A stretch of DNA of 64,000 nucleotides from Cyathus striatus (taxonomy: Eukaryota; Basidiomycota; Agaricomycetes; Agaricales; Nidulariaceae), in assembly GCA_025738555.1 (NCBI GenBank), contig JAOVFP010000002.1, forward strand, positions 1,364,001-1,428,000. Reading direction: 5' to 3'. Below, piece by piece: positions 35,451 to 48,714 of this stretch. Position 1 is the first letter of the stretch; each line of letters starts with the position of its first letter. The position numbers and the translations under genes were made by a program. The notes beneath the pieces were generated by a model. It was not told the DNA's origin and ran no database searches. It saw nothing but the letters and a program-made list of their open reading frames with translations.

Positions 35451-37430
35451 CTTAAGGTGCGTGTGTATCCTCCTTCAATTGGTTCTGGCGAACATGCTAT
35501 TGACCACCGTCGTTTACTCTATCACACTACCCTCATCCAAAGCTTTCTTATAGCGGAGTCACGGATGTCATTCGCCCAAAGCACTCTCAAAGGCCTAGGG
35601 ATGGTTCTGGGTAGACGGGTAGTGGAAGTCCTTAGATCGCCCTGAGTATGTCTTTTAGCATCGCCATTTCTATCCTTCAAGCTACTAACCGCTCACATAG
35701 GCTATCGATCCATCCTGTGCGCCCTCTCAACGTTCAACTCTGGTCCTCTCCCTCCCTACACTCCCTTTCCGCTCACACCTGAATACACGGCCCAACACCA
35801 CCCCCCCTTTTCTCATATGACAGAAACACCTTCCTATCCATCCAAGGCATGCTCATCGATCTTCACCCACTTTATTGTCCGCCACACACCCGTCTTCCTC
35901 CACATCACAAACAACATGAACTGGAGACAATCTAGATCTGCTCCGCGTAGTAATCCATCTGGGACAGCTCACGCTCTCTCACTCAGTACCCACTCGTGCA
36001 GCTTACAAAACTTCAAGCTCTTAGTCTCCTTCCCGAGATCACGTCAAAATCGCTCTAGATCATTCGAATCGATGGCCCCTATCAGCAGAGCGACTTTCGG
36101 CCTCCGTGGTTCGAGCTCATTGCGTGAGGTGCGCAGCGCATTTGTTTACCACCGCAACGGAATTGAAAGGCCTCCTACTCAGCGGCGGGGCAAATTTCGA
36201 ATTGGCATTGACGCTCAACCCAGTACCTGGGGTGTAGCTATGGGTGTTCGGGAAGATACACGGATGAGAGTCGAAGGGAGATAGGGATAGGAATGGGGAG
36301 CGAGCACCCGTTGTGTACGTTTGTCGGGCTACCGAGATTGCCTAGTATGTCGGTTTCGTGGCAGAGGATGACGGTACGTTCTCGTTGTTGGTTTGTTGTA
36401 TCAAATGCGCTGACGTGGTTGTTTGTCAGTCTTTAGATGTCGTATAGTAGGTCAGATAGTACCGACCCTACGCCTCCATGCGCAATCGACTATGCGCACT
36501 GCCAGAGCATGTGCATGTGATATGAGGTCATGTACACGAGCATTTGAGCGGGGAAAGAGCAAGGGAAGGGGGTATGCCGTATGATGCTCTTGTTGGGCTC
36601 CTCAGAACAACACCTCTGAGCATGTTAGTGTTGGCTAGTTCATCGGATGCAACTCCATCTTTCTGCTGGGGGTGGGACGGTAGTGCGAGGACGGCATGTG
36701 ATATGTGATACGGAGGGGAATGGATTCGCTTTCCGGGAAACGTAAGGGGTGGTCGTGGCGGAAAAGGTTCGTGGGCTATTGTTTCTCTATAATGCACGAA
36801 GCTAACTTTTTATTTTCTAGTCTCTAGGGGTGGATTATCTAGGTGTCGTGGCACTCGAGCTCTTACGGCCGAACGACGTCACGGTGGATGCACTTTAGTT
36901 GGCTATTCCTGTTACAAGCCCAACGCCATCCATCATCGTATTCATGTCTTGCTCGCAGCAGAGTCTCAAGTCTTCATCAATCTCTATACTTCCCCTTGTT
37001 CGCCGCTTTTTGACTAAGTATATACATCTCGTGCCGTCGTGCCATCCCTAACTGGCGAATTATGCATCTCAGCTTCGTACGCAGGTCTATACGCTGCTTA
37101 CTTGCCGGTGAATGTATAAGAATTTAACGTACCCCGAGTGTGCGCATCCGAAACATCGGATCGCTTTATGCTCAGATACTGTCAGTGAACGTCCAGCTCT
37201 AGCATACGTACTCTAGCCGGCTTTCTTATGCTCCACGGTGTCCACCCAGCTTGTATTACTCAGGCTTAGCGTTCAACTAGAGTCCGTGCTGAGTACTTGA
37301 TCTTGGTCATTTGTTTTGTTGCTTCGGATCGCAGTCTTCTTTTACTATTATGATATTCAGGTTATATTTTTTAGTTCTATATAAGTATTCCCTGTCTCCA
37401 CTCATGAGAAATAAGTGCTCCTCTTTATTA
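35450..37430 (-). repeat. Dispersed repeat R1, minus-strand copy
   Basis: The reverse complement is collinear with block B from 44355 on; the end AATAAAGAGGAGCA at about 37430 equals the start of block A at 3742. It keeps the conserved AACTAGCCAACACTAACATG stretch (minus strand, near 36640) and a broken version of the small ORF found intact at 45415 and 60488. A matching copy follows G6. Confidence 0.75.
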
Positions 37431-37582
37431 ACCTTATCGTGAGGATCAACATTCACATTATCCAAATGAAGTTAGGCCGTCCAAAACAACAAGACCGGGT
37501 GCAATCGAACTCTGGCTCATAATAATATTTGGCCGAGTACCGATATAATACCCCCTGAATCTAAGCTTGAAGCCACCCAGCC

Positions 37583-39000
37583 TATCGGCCGTGTAACAAT
37601 CTCTATTTCGCACTCTCATCACAAACATAGGTAGTGTAGGCAAAAGAGCTTCGTTGTCGATGGTAAAAGGCTGGACATCGAGCAATCCGGTGCTGTGGAT
37701 AAACCGCGAACAGCGTAGATAAAAGATTAGAGCACGTGGAGGAGCATTACACGCATAGACATGAGTACCAAGCACTATAACTGAGTTGTAGCGTATGGCA
37801 GCGAGGCGTAGAAGTGGTGGATTAGGTCAGTAATCGAAGCCACCATGTTGCGCATATGATATAACGGCAATGTACGATGGGCGAAGTTACATGAACCCGG
37901 CCACACGATCGGGAGCCTTGACGGTATCACAGCAGGTGCGTTGACAGAACGACATCGTTAGCACACGCGAGATGCGAAGCTGTATGAACTAGGAATGCTC
38001 AACGAAGCAAGTTCATCTACCATGATAATCGTACAACTTCCAGAGATAGGGTACTAAGCCATCAAGCCAAACGATGCCTAGAGTCGACAGAGAAAACCTG
38101 TTAGCTGATACCACAATAGGCCAACGACATACAACATACCTTCTTCCGCCTAGACGGCCTTCAATGCTGCCTAGCAAGCATATACAACCTATTCCCCTCG
38201 AACACCTACCAACAACATCCTGTTGTAGTAGCTATTCAGCTTCCAGATAGTAGCCCAGTGCTGCATCCGAAGAACTTTATGACAGCGGCAGGCTCAGACG
38301 CATCGTTCTGAGGTCGCCGCTTGGCAGCAAGAGCTTCATACCGCATACCCCCTTCCCTCTCAGCTCGGTGAGCAGCGTCGGTACTATCAAATCGTCGAAA
38401 TCGCATCTAGAGATGAACGAAAAGCCTTGTCAGCTCATCCGCGAAAAGCAGAAGCAAAAGAAACGTAACTCCTTCCTGCCAGTCTGCCATGTAACAGGCG
38501 TACTAGGTACGCTTCGTACCCTAACGAATTCATCCATATTCACCCCCCCATGCTTACCCCCCTTTGCCCTTCTCCCCGTACCCGAAGAGTCCTTCCCTGG
38601 AACGCAAGCACCAGATTGAGTGCCAATGGCAATCCGAAAGCTGCGCCTAGGAAGCTGTCCCGGCCTCCATTGCAGGATAAACAATTGCGCTACGCTCTCC
38701 AAGCACCGTGTTAGAACTATCATGATGGACGTAATGTTCGCATGTCGAGCAGGGTCGCTGTTTCTGGATGATTTGGGGCAGTATCGACGTAAGTCCCAGA
38801 GGAAGACTGAAAGGTTGAAGCATCTAGGTGCCAACAAACGAGCGTAGGCAGTCCCAGCGAGGTCAATATGCCAAAAAAGAGTCCGGTGATGCTGAGCAGA
38901 GGGAAAGGCCTTTGACGGAAGTGCTGGGAGGATGACACAAGGAGGACTTGATTGAGTGAAGAGATTAGCTGGTTAGTGATTCGAGGATGGTTCAACGACG
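37583..39000. repeat. Dispersed repeat R2, copy 2
   Basis: It is collinear with 28795-30000. The frame at 38620-38847 (with the string AGSLFLDDLGQYRRKSQRK) is recognisable in R1/R2 relatives at 29880-29945 and 52540-52580, so it may be the remains of an old coding sequence. The copies are too decayed to name. Confidence 0.6.
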
Positions 39001-39207
39001 TACTTTGGTAGACGATTTGAGATACCTTCGCTATTCATCGACATCCTGCAAGAACCACCACTGTCTCAAGACCTTTGGACAGGGGCACTTCAGATGGGCA
39101 CCGTTTGTGTTTCAACCAGAGTTGTGTATGTTATCGACGTCATTCTGGCTATAGTTTTAGGGGACGGTCATGAAAGGAGTGGGTTTGACGATGGGTGTTG
39201 GAGGGGG

Positions 39208-40290
39208 CCGACCAGGTAGCATATCAAAGAAAGCGTAAGTACTAGTAAGGCTTCGAATTAGGAGAGAGTCGAGAGTCGAGACGCGATCAGTCCGATGCGT
39301 TACGTTGTTTACAATGTAGGCTGTTAGCAAATACTATTACGGCCCGGAAAGGGCTCGGCTCAACTTGCCCACGGGACACTGCCACTCTGCTGCCACTTGA
39401 AGTTCGAACCACCAAGCAACCACCAAGTCAGACTCCAAACCATTCGCTTTCCTCGCCCACCAAGTGTCATGTCCATCGTTAACATCGACATCCTAAGTTC
39501 TCCTGTTGGTTCTAACAAACGCCGTATCTTTTGTTTAAGCACCCTATTGAAGGGCTTGCCATCACCTTGAGGGATTGGCGACCGAATATCGATGTGAACG
39601 AAACCAGAAGAAGGTACGTGTTACTAAGTTTTTGTCCCTTATTATGTGGAAAAGAGCTAATGACAACCCTAGATAACTCTCTCGATATGGCTTATTTCTG
39701 GTTTCAGAAACTGGGTATTCAGCCAATGAAGCACAGTTCTGCTTGCGAGCATTTAGGATATACGAAATTGACCAAGATTCGAGCGGGAGTTGGGATTCAG
39801 GACGCGATGAGCACTTGCTAGCCAACCGAGACGGTGGAACGTCAAGTAGCAGTTTAACGGGTGCTGACAAGATCGAACAGGATGTACATCTGGAGACGAT
39901 ATACCTGACTGGTCATGCTGCATTCTGGGGCTGGAGAGAGGGACGATGAAGAGTGAGTAGGAATCGGGAGGATTGGTATGAATGTCGTTTCGGGGAAGTG
40001 TAATGTAGCGAGTATACTAGTTGCGTTAGGTCAGGGAACTAGGGAGGAAGAAGGTATGTTGGGTGTCGTCCGTTGTGTGTTGAAGAAGCTGATATCTCTG
40101 CTCCACATAGCCTTCGTATACGGCCTCACTAGGTACTGTAGTGCCTCTTCCAGTCGGATGGAAGGGTGTGGGGGGTTGGAGGTGCCCCTTGGTGTCGCTT
40201 ACCATACGTCCTCACCAATGGCTTCATACGCACTTTCGTATTCTCTCCGTTCATCGCCACTCACGACGCTGAATCGTACTTACAGGCTCT
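39208..40290 (+). repeat. Duplicated unit start (partner 54048-55200) with decayed ORF
   Basis: GGGGCCGACCAGGTAG begins both copies. Both carry an exon-like frame with NEAQFCLRAF and IYEIDQDSSG (here about 39717-39949). A one-base deletion relative to 54560 breaks the upstream part here. A candidate intron, GTACGTGTTACTAAG...CCCTAG, precedes it in both. The protein is unknown. The unit leads into the 5' region of G4. Confidence 0.6.
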
Positions 40291-40841
40291 GATAGTTTCA
40301 ATATGCTGTTTTCACCCTCGCCTCTCTGTTCTCTGATTATCGACCTTCTCGATCTGTGATTATCCTGACTATAATCTTTGATAATCCAGCTCTATACATA
40401 ACACGGCATAGCAAAAGTAACTCATATACACAGCCTCTGTACCGCAATGTTCAATCATGTGGAAAATTTTACATCGATTCAAGAGAAACCTTTCGAACTG
40501 GTGTTCTATTAGGACTGCATGCTGAGCGCTGGGACGTGTTCTTCTCTCGCGTTGTTTCTGATATCAGATTGCTGTGAAGTCAAGCTATGCCCCTTGAGTG
40601 TCAAGATATTTTTTTATATATACTTACGCTTCTCACTGTAATAGGTAGTGGTGTGACTGTGAGCATCAAGACACTGAAGCTAAAGAGTCACCATATAATA
40701 GCACATGTACCGGTAACAACACGAACTCACCCCACCACCCTCCCACTTGCTTTTGTCTTGTCAGTTCTAACTCAGTGTTGCGCAATCACCTTCAATGCTG
40801 CTTTCTCGATAATTGAATATTGGAAAATACATCTTGCCGAA

Positions 40842-43481
40842 ATGTTTGATTCAGCTAAGAACTTCGTGATACAGAGCGGTGCAACATTCATTGATATGGG
40901 TAGGCAATGTTGTAAGTTAACCTTATTTATGTGTTTGAGTAGAAACCTATTATTCACTACATTTATTCTAGATGTCAAGAAGGTCTACTATCCAAGGTTT
41001 TCGTGTGGTATCTTCAACACATTTCATCAGGATAACTCTCAAATTCTATCGAACCGTGATGTAAGTTATGTATAATCCACTTGTGACTACACCCATTCTC
41101 ATCCCTTCATACTTCAAGTATAAACAAATTAGAAAGGGGGATATTAACATACTTGAGTGCATCAATGAGCCTGTATGGAAAGGAAACCTCTACGATGACT
41201 TCATAGTTGAAGTTTCAGGGGAGAACAAGAGGAAAGTGGCACGGATCTATAATGGACGGCGCGGCCATGCGGTGAGTTAATAAAATACTTTTTAATCTCG
41301 CATAACGATACTTATATGGTATTGAAGCAACTGAAGAAGGAATTAGAGATGTTGTCCAAAATGTGGTAAGCAAATGATAGTCAAAATTTCTGGAGACTGG
41401 ATGTTTGATGTCTATAATATAAGGCCACATCCCAGTATTCCTCAAGTGTTTGGAATATATAAATCAAACGATACAATTGGTTTGGTATTTCACGATGATG
41501 GTACAAGAACTACGATTTCAGATGCTAGCTTGACATCTGACCATAATATAGGAACATACAAAAGACATTCAGAATATATGCAGTCTCTGCAACCTTTGCA
41601 GCGTGCTGCCTTTTGTATCCTATATGTAAGCCTGCAATTATAAGTATGAAAACCCTCTGAGATAGCTATAATTAGGTGTCACATTATATTGTAAGCTAGT
41701 CTTTACTCGCACGATGCTCAAGTTTATACGCAGTTTTCTACAGGATACCTTGGAATATTTATGCCAACACATTCAATCACTTCTCACCCAGCTTACTATA
41801 AGTGGAAGTACTCCCATTGAAACGCTAGGTTGGACAGACGACCAAGTAGAACTACCTGCTCAGCAAGGATTTTTAAACTTTTATGTCAACTCACATGGTA
41901 CACTTAAATCCGTTGTGTCGGTAAGCAGCTATTCTACATATACTACCTAATATCTTCCTTACTGCACCATAGATTTACTCTTCTAGTTGGTATTCCTCGA
42001 TGATGTGGAATACACAGAGGCCGCCATCAACACTTCCTACAAGTTCATTTAAATTGATTCACTCAATTCTCAACCAGAATAGTATGATCTCACAACCTCA
42101 TGTTAGTATGACACAAGTGATATCTGCATGCCACCATGCATTTATCTCGGTAATTCAGACTAAATATATATATAACGGCCAGAAATTTGAATGTTATATT
42201 GGGCATCCCGTTATACTACAATTAACAAGTCGGCTAGAAACCAATTGCGACAATATTCATTACATATCTGGCCATTTTGAGATCATTCAACAGAAATTTG
42301 ACAGAAACTCATGGCTCTGCTATAACAACATATTTTACAGGGAAACATCACATGTAGATCAGTTTACATGGTATGTACAAGACACATTAGGTGCTCACCT
42401 ATACCTAACCAAATACTCATGTACTATTCTGATAGCTTCAAGTTAAACTCTGATGCTGTAACCATAGCGGCCTTCGGAAATGCAGATCACTACAAAAATT
42501 TATCACTTGAGGGAAAATGCCATATCTCCGAAGACACTTATCATAATTGGCTTCATGAAGCATCACAGATACTAGAAAATCATCCAATTATTCGTGATTT
42601 AAATATCATTAACAGGAACTACTTGGGTATAGGTAATGATCTCTTTAATAGACATTAACAAAATTTGAAGCTCTAAGCAATTGTCCTATAGTGTCCAGTG
42701 TGGAAATTTACATTGATATTACTATATTTTTGTCTGCAATCCTTCGCTATGTGGAAAGCAACAAATATGCAGAAGTTTATTTATTTATTTCTGACCCAAG
42801 AATTGACCCTGTAGACGGAAGGGTTTCGAAGCCACATATATTTTGGTCATTGGAAAAGTCAGGAGCCAACCCACTAACAGAATTTTATGCCGCTTTGATA
42901 GGGCTCTCTACTTGTGCGGATGTAGCCATTATTCCTGTGATAAGCTACTGGGATAATTTTTTCTATGAGGCCCTCCGTGATCTTTACAAAATGAGTGGGC
43001 TAATGACATCTGATGTTTCGAGACACATTGGATTATCTGAACTTAAATCCAATAAACGAGGTATTTGAATACATTGTTTCTTCATGCTTAAATCACACTT
43101 TACAACCAAAATGTAGTACAACGAGAAAGATCACCTTTATACATGGAGGATATAGGAATAAAATATCATAAAACAAGGCATGAAAAAATGAAACGCATAG
43201 AATTGCTGCCCCACCCCTACTTTGGAAAACGGACTAGTTCCTCTATAGAGAGAAGCATGAAATATTCATGGGTTCAGGAAAGATATTTTCCCCATGTTAT
43301 ATCACCAAATATTTCATCCCTGTCTTGGATTGGAATTACAACCTTGGAAGATGGATTTGCAGTACTTGGAACAGTATATGACACAAGAGAACGAAGAAGC
43401 CGTTGCAAAGAAATTTATGAAGCAGGATTATCCTACCGTACTGACAAGGACGAATGGGAAAAGATTTCGCATGCGAAATAG
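40842..43481 (+). CDS. G4: kinase-like family protein, C-terminus shortened
   Basis: Exons run 40842-40899, 40972-41060, 41119-41271, 41328-41365, 41424-41625, 41744-41920, 41973-42370, 42436-42632, 42692-43060 and 43117-43481. The sum is 2046 nt (681 residues plus stop), and all phases agree with G2 and G5. It has the kinase N-lobe-like region (KVARIYNG, ELEMLSKMWPHPSIPQ, GLVFHDDG), FWSLEKSGANPLTEF and LSWIGITTLEDGF. Relative to G6, one base is missing just after SHA (about 43475), so the frame stops early and the final 30 or so acidic residues, whose remnant is still readable to about 43551, are lost. It is probably still a usable protein. Confidence 0.85.
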
Positions 43482-44354
43482 ATGATGGGAGCTCGGATAC
43501 GGATCGTTTTAAAGAGCTGTCCGAGGCCCTGCTACTTCGTTTGATAACTAAATTTTACATAGTACCTTATTAGTACTTACTGAACCTCAGTGTCACCCAG
43601 ATATTTCTTCTATATTTAACACTTCAATTACTCTGTTATTTATGCAGTTCTAGAACCAGAAATTTAACCGTCCAGAAGAAAACAAGTACTATACTAGGTA
43701 TTGGAAATATGCACCTGCAGCGTGATGCATTAATGCGTGATGTTCCGAGCTCACTAAAAAACCAACTACTGACTTCAAACCCATCACGATTCGCAAATCT
43801 CCATAAGCTCTGAGTCCCTTCTTTCGACGGTAAGTACTTTTCCTATCCGTCTTCTTTCCTGCCCACAGACGGCGGAGTCCCACTGCTGTGGCACGCCTCA
43901 CCTGTTCCTTTCCCTTCACTTCAGACTATCTTGCCTGCTCAGAACGGTGGACAATATATCAAAAATATCTTGCGGGTGCCATAATTCTTTTGTATCAACA
44001 GTAGTTGAAGGTGACGAGCTTGGGCACTACTTACTAAGTAGTAGCAGTAGCTGTAGGGCGAAGCAACTTTGAGTCCGCGTAGGGCCGGACTCATGTTTGC
44101 CAACAGCCGCTGTTAACAAAGTTGTGCGTCTATCGATGCAGTATCAACTTGTCGTCAACGTCGAACCGACGCATTATAAGTAAGTATCTTGTAGCTAGTG
44201 AGTATCCTCCTTCAATTGATTCTGGTAAACATTCTATTGAACACCGTTGATTATGCCTTAGGTATACTATGCTACCCTAAAGTCTTCTTATACCGGAATC
44301 ACGGACATCATTTGTTTCAAGCACTCTTAAAGGACTAAGTAGGAATAAGGATGG
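43482..44354. other. 3' flank of G4 up to block B
   Basis: It is homologous to the flanks of G3 and G6, with TAGTACTTACTGAACCTCAG at its start and the recurrent motif at about 44078-44135 (GGGCCGGACTCATGTTTGCC). It is shortened relative to 34359-35640. No gene seen. Confidence 0.6.
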
Positions 44355-45414
44355 TTCTACGGGAGCATTTATTTCTCATAAGTAGAGAAAAGATTACTTA
44401 TATAAAAATCTTTAACATACTAGACCCAGAGAAATATAACATGAATATGATAATAGTAAAAGAAGACTGCGATCCGAAGCAATGAAACAAAAGACCAAGC
44501 TCAGGTGCTCAGCACGGACTCAAGTAGAATGCTAGGCCAGAGTAATACAATTTGAGTGGACACCGTGGAGCATTAGAAGCCAGCTAGATAGAGCTAGATG
44601 TTCACTGACAGCAGCTGAGCGTAGTGCGATCCGATGATTCGGATATACAATGAATGGAGACAGACCGAGCTTGCGCATACTTTCGAATACTCAGGATACG
44701 TTGAATTCCCGGAAATTCACCAGCAAGAATAGATTACGCATATAGACTTGCATACGAAGCTGAGATGTATATTCTCCAGTGAGGGGTAGCACGACACGAC
44801 GAGACATACACAGCCGCAAAGCGCCGAGCAGGAGGGAGTATAGAGGCTGTTGGAGACAGGAGCCTCCGTGCTGCGAGCAAGACAAACATGACGCTGGAGG
44901 GTTTATGGACTTGTAGCAGGAATGGCTAACTAAAGTGCATCCACCGCGATGTCATTCGACCGCAAGAGCTCGGATGCCACAGTACCTAGCTAATCAACTC
45001 TATAGAGACTAGATAGTAAAAATGTTAGTTTCGAGTGTTATGGAGGAACAATAACCCACATACATTCTTCCGACACAAATACACCTAACGGTGCCTAACA
45101 AGCACATCCATTCCCCTCCTCATCGCCACCCACACCGTCCTCTCATATCTGTCCCGCCCCCAGCAGAAAGCAGGGAGCTGCATCTGAGGAACTAGCCGAC
45201 ACTAACATGCTCAAAAAGGTCGTTCTGAGAACGCTCAACTAGGGCTTCATACGGCATACCCCTCCCCTCGCCGCTTATCCACTCGAATGCTCATCTACAC
45301 TGCCTCATCTCACGTGTACAAACTCTGATAGTAAGCATTGTCGATTGGGTATGCAGGCGTACGGTCGGCACTATCTAACTCCACTAAACCACATGTAGAA
45401 ACTAACGAACAACC

Positions 45415-45705
45415 ATGTCAGCTCATTCGACACAACGAAATCAACAACAAGAACATACCGTCTTCCACCGCCATGAACACAGCGTACTAGGCAAACTGGG
45501 TTTCCCCACAAACGTATCCAGCCCCTCCCTCTTCGTCCCCATCCCAATCTCCCAAGTTCGATTCTCGTCCCCATATCTTCCCCCGAACAGCCACAGCTAC
45601 ACCCCAAGTACCAGATTGAACACCAATGTCAATTCAAAAGCTGCCCCGCTGCCGAGTAAGAGGTCGTTTAGCTCTGCCAAACGCGCTGTGCATCCCAAGC
45701 ATTGA
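45415..45705 (+). CDS. Small ORF conserved between two R1 copies
   Basis: The predicted 96-residue product starts MSAHSTQRNQQQE and contains PIPISQVRFSSPYLPPN, HSYTPSTRL and PSKRSFSS. The minus-strand frame at 60186-60488 gives a similar 100-residue product (MSAHSIQPSQQRE...YLPPNTHSYTPST). A third copy near 36400 (minus) is broken. It is rich in Ser/Pro with no domain I recognise. It may be the relic of a longer spliced gene or of a transposon protein. Coding status is uncertain. Confidence 0.35.
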   Translation: MSAHSTQRNQQQEHTVFHRHEHSVLGKLGFPTNVSSPSLFVPIPISQVRFSSPYLPPNSHSYTPSTRLNTNVNSKAAPLPSKRSFSSAKRAVHPKH

Positions 45706-47683
45706 GCTCGAACCACAGAGGCCGAATGTCGCTCTGCGGATAGGGACCATCGATTCGAGTGATCTAGGGCGTTTTTTGGCGTGATCGCCTGGGGGAGAGT
45801 GAGAGCTTGAAGTATTATAAGCAGTGCGGGTGGGTACTGGGCGAGCGAAAGCTGTCCGTATTGGATCAACACGCGGAATGGATCCAGGTTACACCCAGTT
45901 AGCGGTTTGTGGTGTGGGTAAAGACGGGCGTGTGGAGGACAATAAGGTGGGTGATGAGCATGCCTTGGATGGATAGGAAGGCATATCTGTTGTACGAGGA
46001 AAGGGACATTTAGACAGGTATGAATATCAAGTGTGTGTATAGACATTGGATTGAGACGGCAAGAGTGAGAAGACACGTCAGTGGGACGGTCTATGGGAGC
46101 AGTTGGTAGGAGAAAGGATAGAAATGGAGGTGCTGAAGGACATACTCGTGGCGATCTGTAGACTTCCACTGCATCCACTACACCTATACGCAGAACCATC
46201 CGACTCCATTATAAAAAGGCTTTGGGTGGGGGTAGCGTAGTACACACATCTAAGGCACAGAGTAAACAACGGTGGTCAATAGAATGTTCACTAGAAGGTC
46301 GCCTATTGCTGGTATAGGACATGGTTAAGTGTCTCGGCACGCGCTTGACGAGGTGTTTGAACGCAGTATATCAGAACAAGCGCATGGCTGGGGAAAAGTG
46401 AAAGAGCTGGTTGGACGTTGACGACAAGTTGACACTGCATCGGTTCGAAGTTGGCACTGGCCTGCAATGGCCCGTGGGCAAGGAGAGTCGGGCCGTAATA
46501 CTAACAATATTTGCCAACAGCCCACGTTGTAAACAATGTAACGCGTCGGGACTCGGGACTGGTTTGGATCGTGTCTCTCCAACGTACTACATCCTACTAC
46601 TCTTTCTTTCAAAGATATACTTCCCAAATTCTTCTCAAACTCATCATAAAACCTGCTCCTTTCATTAATCTCCCCTCAAGGCCTCAAACTAAAGCCAGAA
46701 GGATAATAACTACTTAGTCGGTAACATCCATCTCTGATTGGTCTTGGAGAACGTTCTAATGAATGCTTTGTTTAGATATACTACATCGTGACTCTCATTG
46801 AAACCTTCAGATCACGAAAATTACTCGCCTGAAGTACTCCCTCCAGAGTGCTCCTGTTCAAAGGTCTTGGAGTAGCGTTGGTTCTTGTAGGATGACTTTC
46901 AACGAACTAACTATCCACTTAACCCAGTCATCCGTGCCTCTTCCACCCGCGGCCTCTCCCTCCCAGCAACTATGGTGAAAATGTGTGCTCTCAATGTGAT
47001 TGTCTCAAAGCCAAATAGCGCCGACAGGGTAACCTGGCTCTATTTGGCGTATTGGTTCTGCTGGGACTGTGACCGTCTGACTGTCTACACTCGTTCGTTG
47101 GCCCCTCAATGCTTCAGCTTTTCAATCCTCCTCCAGGACTTACTTTGACGCTGTCCTTAATCGCCCAAACCATGATCCATCAATATTAGTTTGCTCTAGG
47201 TTCTTAATTAAGTCCTTGGAGTTCAGCTGTGGATGCTCTGTGGGACCGAAGGGGACGAAAAGTGAGAGGTGGACACGAATACGTTTGTAGTGAAGTGGAA
47301 TGTGCACAGTACGCTTGTTACATGGCAGAATGGGAAGATGGAAGCGGAGGGAGATAAGGGATAATCGGTGTCTGAGGACTCCCAACGTCATCCGGCTCTT
47401 GTGGCGCGGATTTAGACATTTGGAAGCAGAATAAGGCGAGGGATGGTGGAGATGAGGAAGTACGCAAGTGATGTATGGTGTCAATCTGGCAGGAAAAGGT
47501 ATGTGGAATGTGGTTAATTAGTGGCAGCTTAAGCTGATGGCGGCTGTGCGTAAGTGCACTTTCGTATATTTACTAGATGTTATTATCTATATGCTCTAGT
47601 TCTTGAACTCGCATAACATTGCGGAGGGTAAAATTCATTGACCAAAGCGCCCTACAAGCATCACCCACCGTCAATTTAACACG

Positions 47684-47959
47684 GAGGCTCCGATAGCCTC
47701 GACAGGGTGCTGGCCGGGCGGGGCGTCGCCCGTTATGTATCTCTCTCCCTCACGCATACTGGCTCCGGCAGCCTTGCTACTCCCTGTCCTTGCACTCGCA
47801 CGCCCTACTAGCATCACCCACCGTGCGTTTAGCATGGAGGCTCCGATAGCCTCAACACGGTCGCTGTCGGACGGAGCGTCGCCCGTTATGTTTCTCCCTC
47901 ACGCATACTGGCTCTTTGCATTGCTACGCCCTCTCGCGCCGTTACTACTTGGTCAATGA
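47684..47959. repeat. Two-unit tandem duplication in block B
   Basis: This is the same pair as 10826-11104, with more CG dinucleotides (GCGTCGCCCGTTATG against GCGTCGCCTGTTATG). The units begin GGAGGCTCCGATAGCCTCGA and GGAGGCTCCGATAGCCTCAA. Confidence 0.7.
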
Positions 47960-48714
47960 CCTCGCTGCTATGCGATGCGACGAATTAGCTTCGTGGCCTA
48001 CTACTATTTGCATGTACAACGTACATGTCATTGCAGAAAACGAAATGCGGGGGAATTCTTAGCAACTCAGATAGCCAACGATTAGCTGTGTCGCTGGATC
48101 TAGGCAGCGTCACTAGTGATATAACACTCGTTACATTATGCTATGCCATCTTTCATTTTTATCCAAGTTACCTTGTCGTGTTCAACTTCAGTACGCCAGT
48201 ACACTTGTGGCTTCCTTTTCTGTCCCCCTCTACGCCTTGCCAACGCTCATGAAGTACATAGCAATATTAAAAGGTACTCGTTTACATAACCTGTAGGCCA
48301 GCTAGCTTCCTAATGCCAATAATACATACCTGTGGACTTCGGCTTGGTATATATGGTTCCGATCTAGCGCTACCCTAGGAGTACGTGCTAAGCACTGAAC
48401 TTGGGGTATTTTATGCTACTTCGGGGACAATTCAAGGCCTTTTGGACCTGCGCAGCGTATAGTCTTAGTTCCAGTTAATGTTCACTGATAGACTACTGTA
48501 TAGACGCCTTCATCCAGTAAGTTATGTGATATATATATCCAGGCTATGATATTTATATGTATGTTGCCGTAAAGACCAATTCGAGGACATGAGGTACAAC
48601 CCATAGCCCTGGGCGCTCTTCGGGTTGCTCTCATCCATTCGACTTCCATTCATTCTTGAATTGTTATATGCATCTAATACACGTGAATATTGGCAGAAAT
48701 ATTAACTTGTGAAG

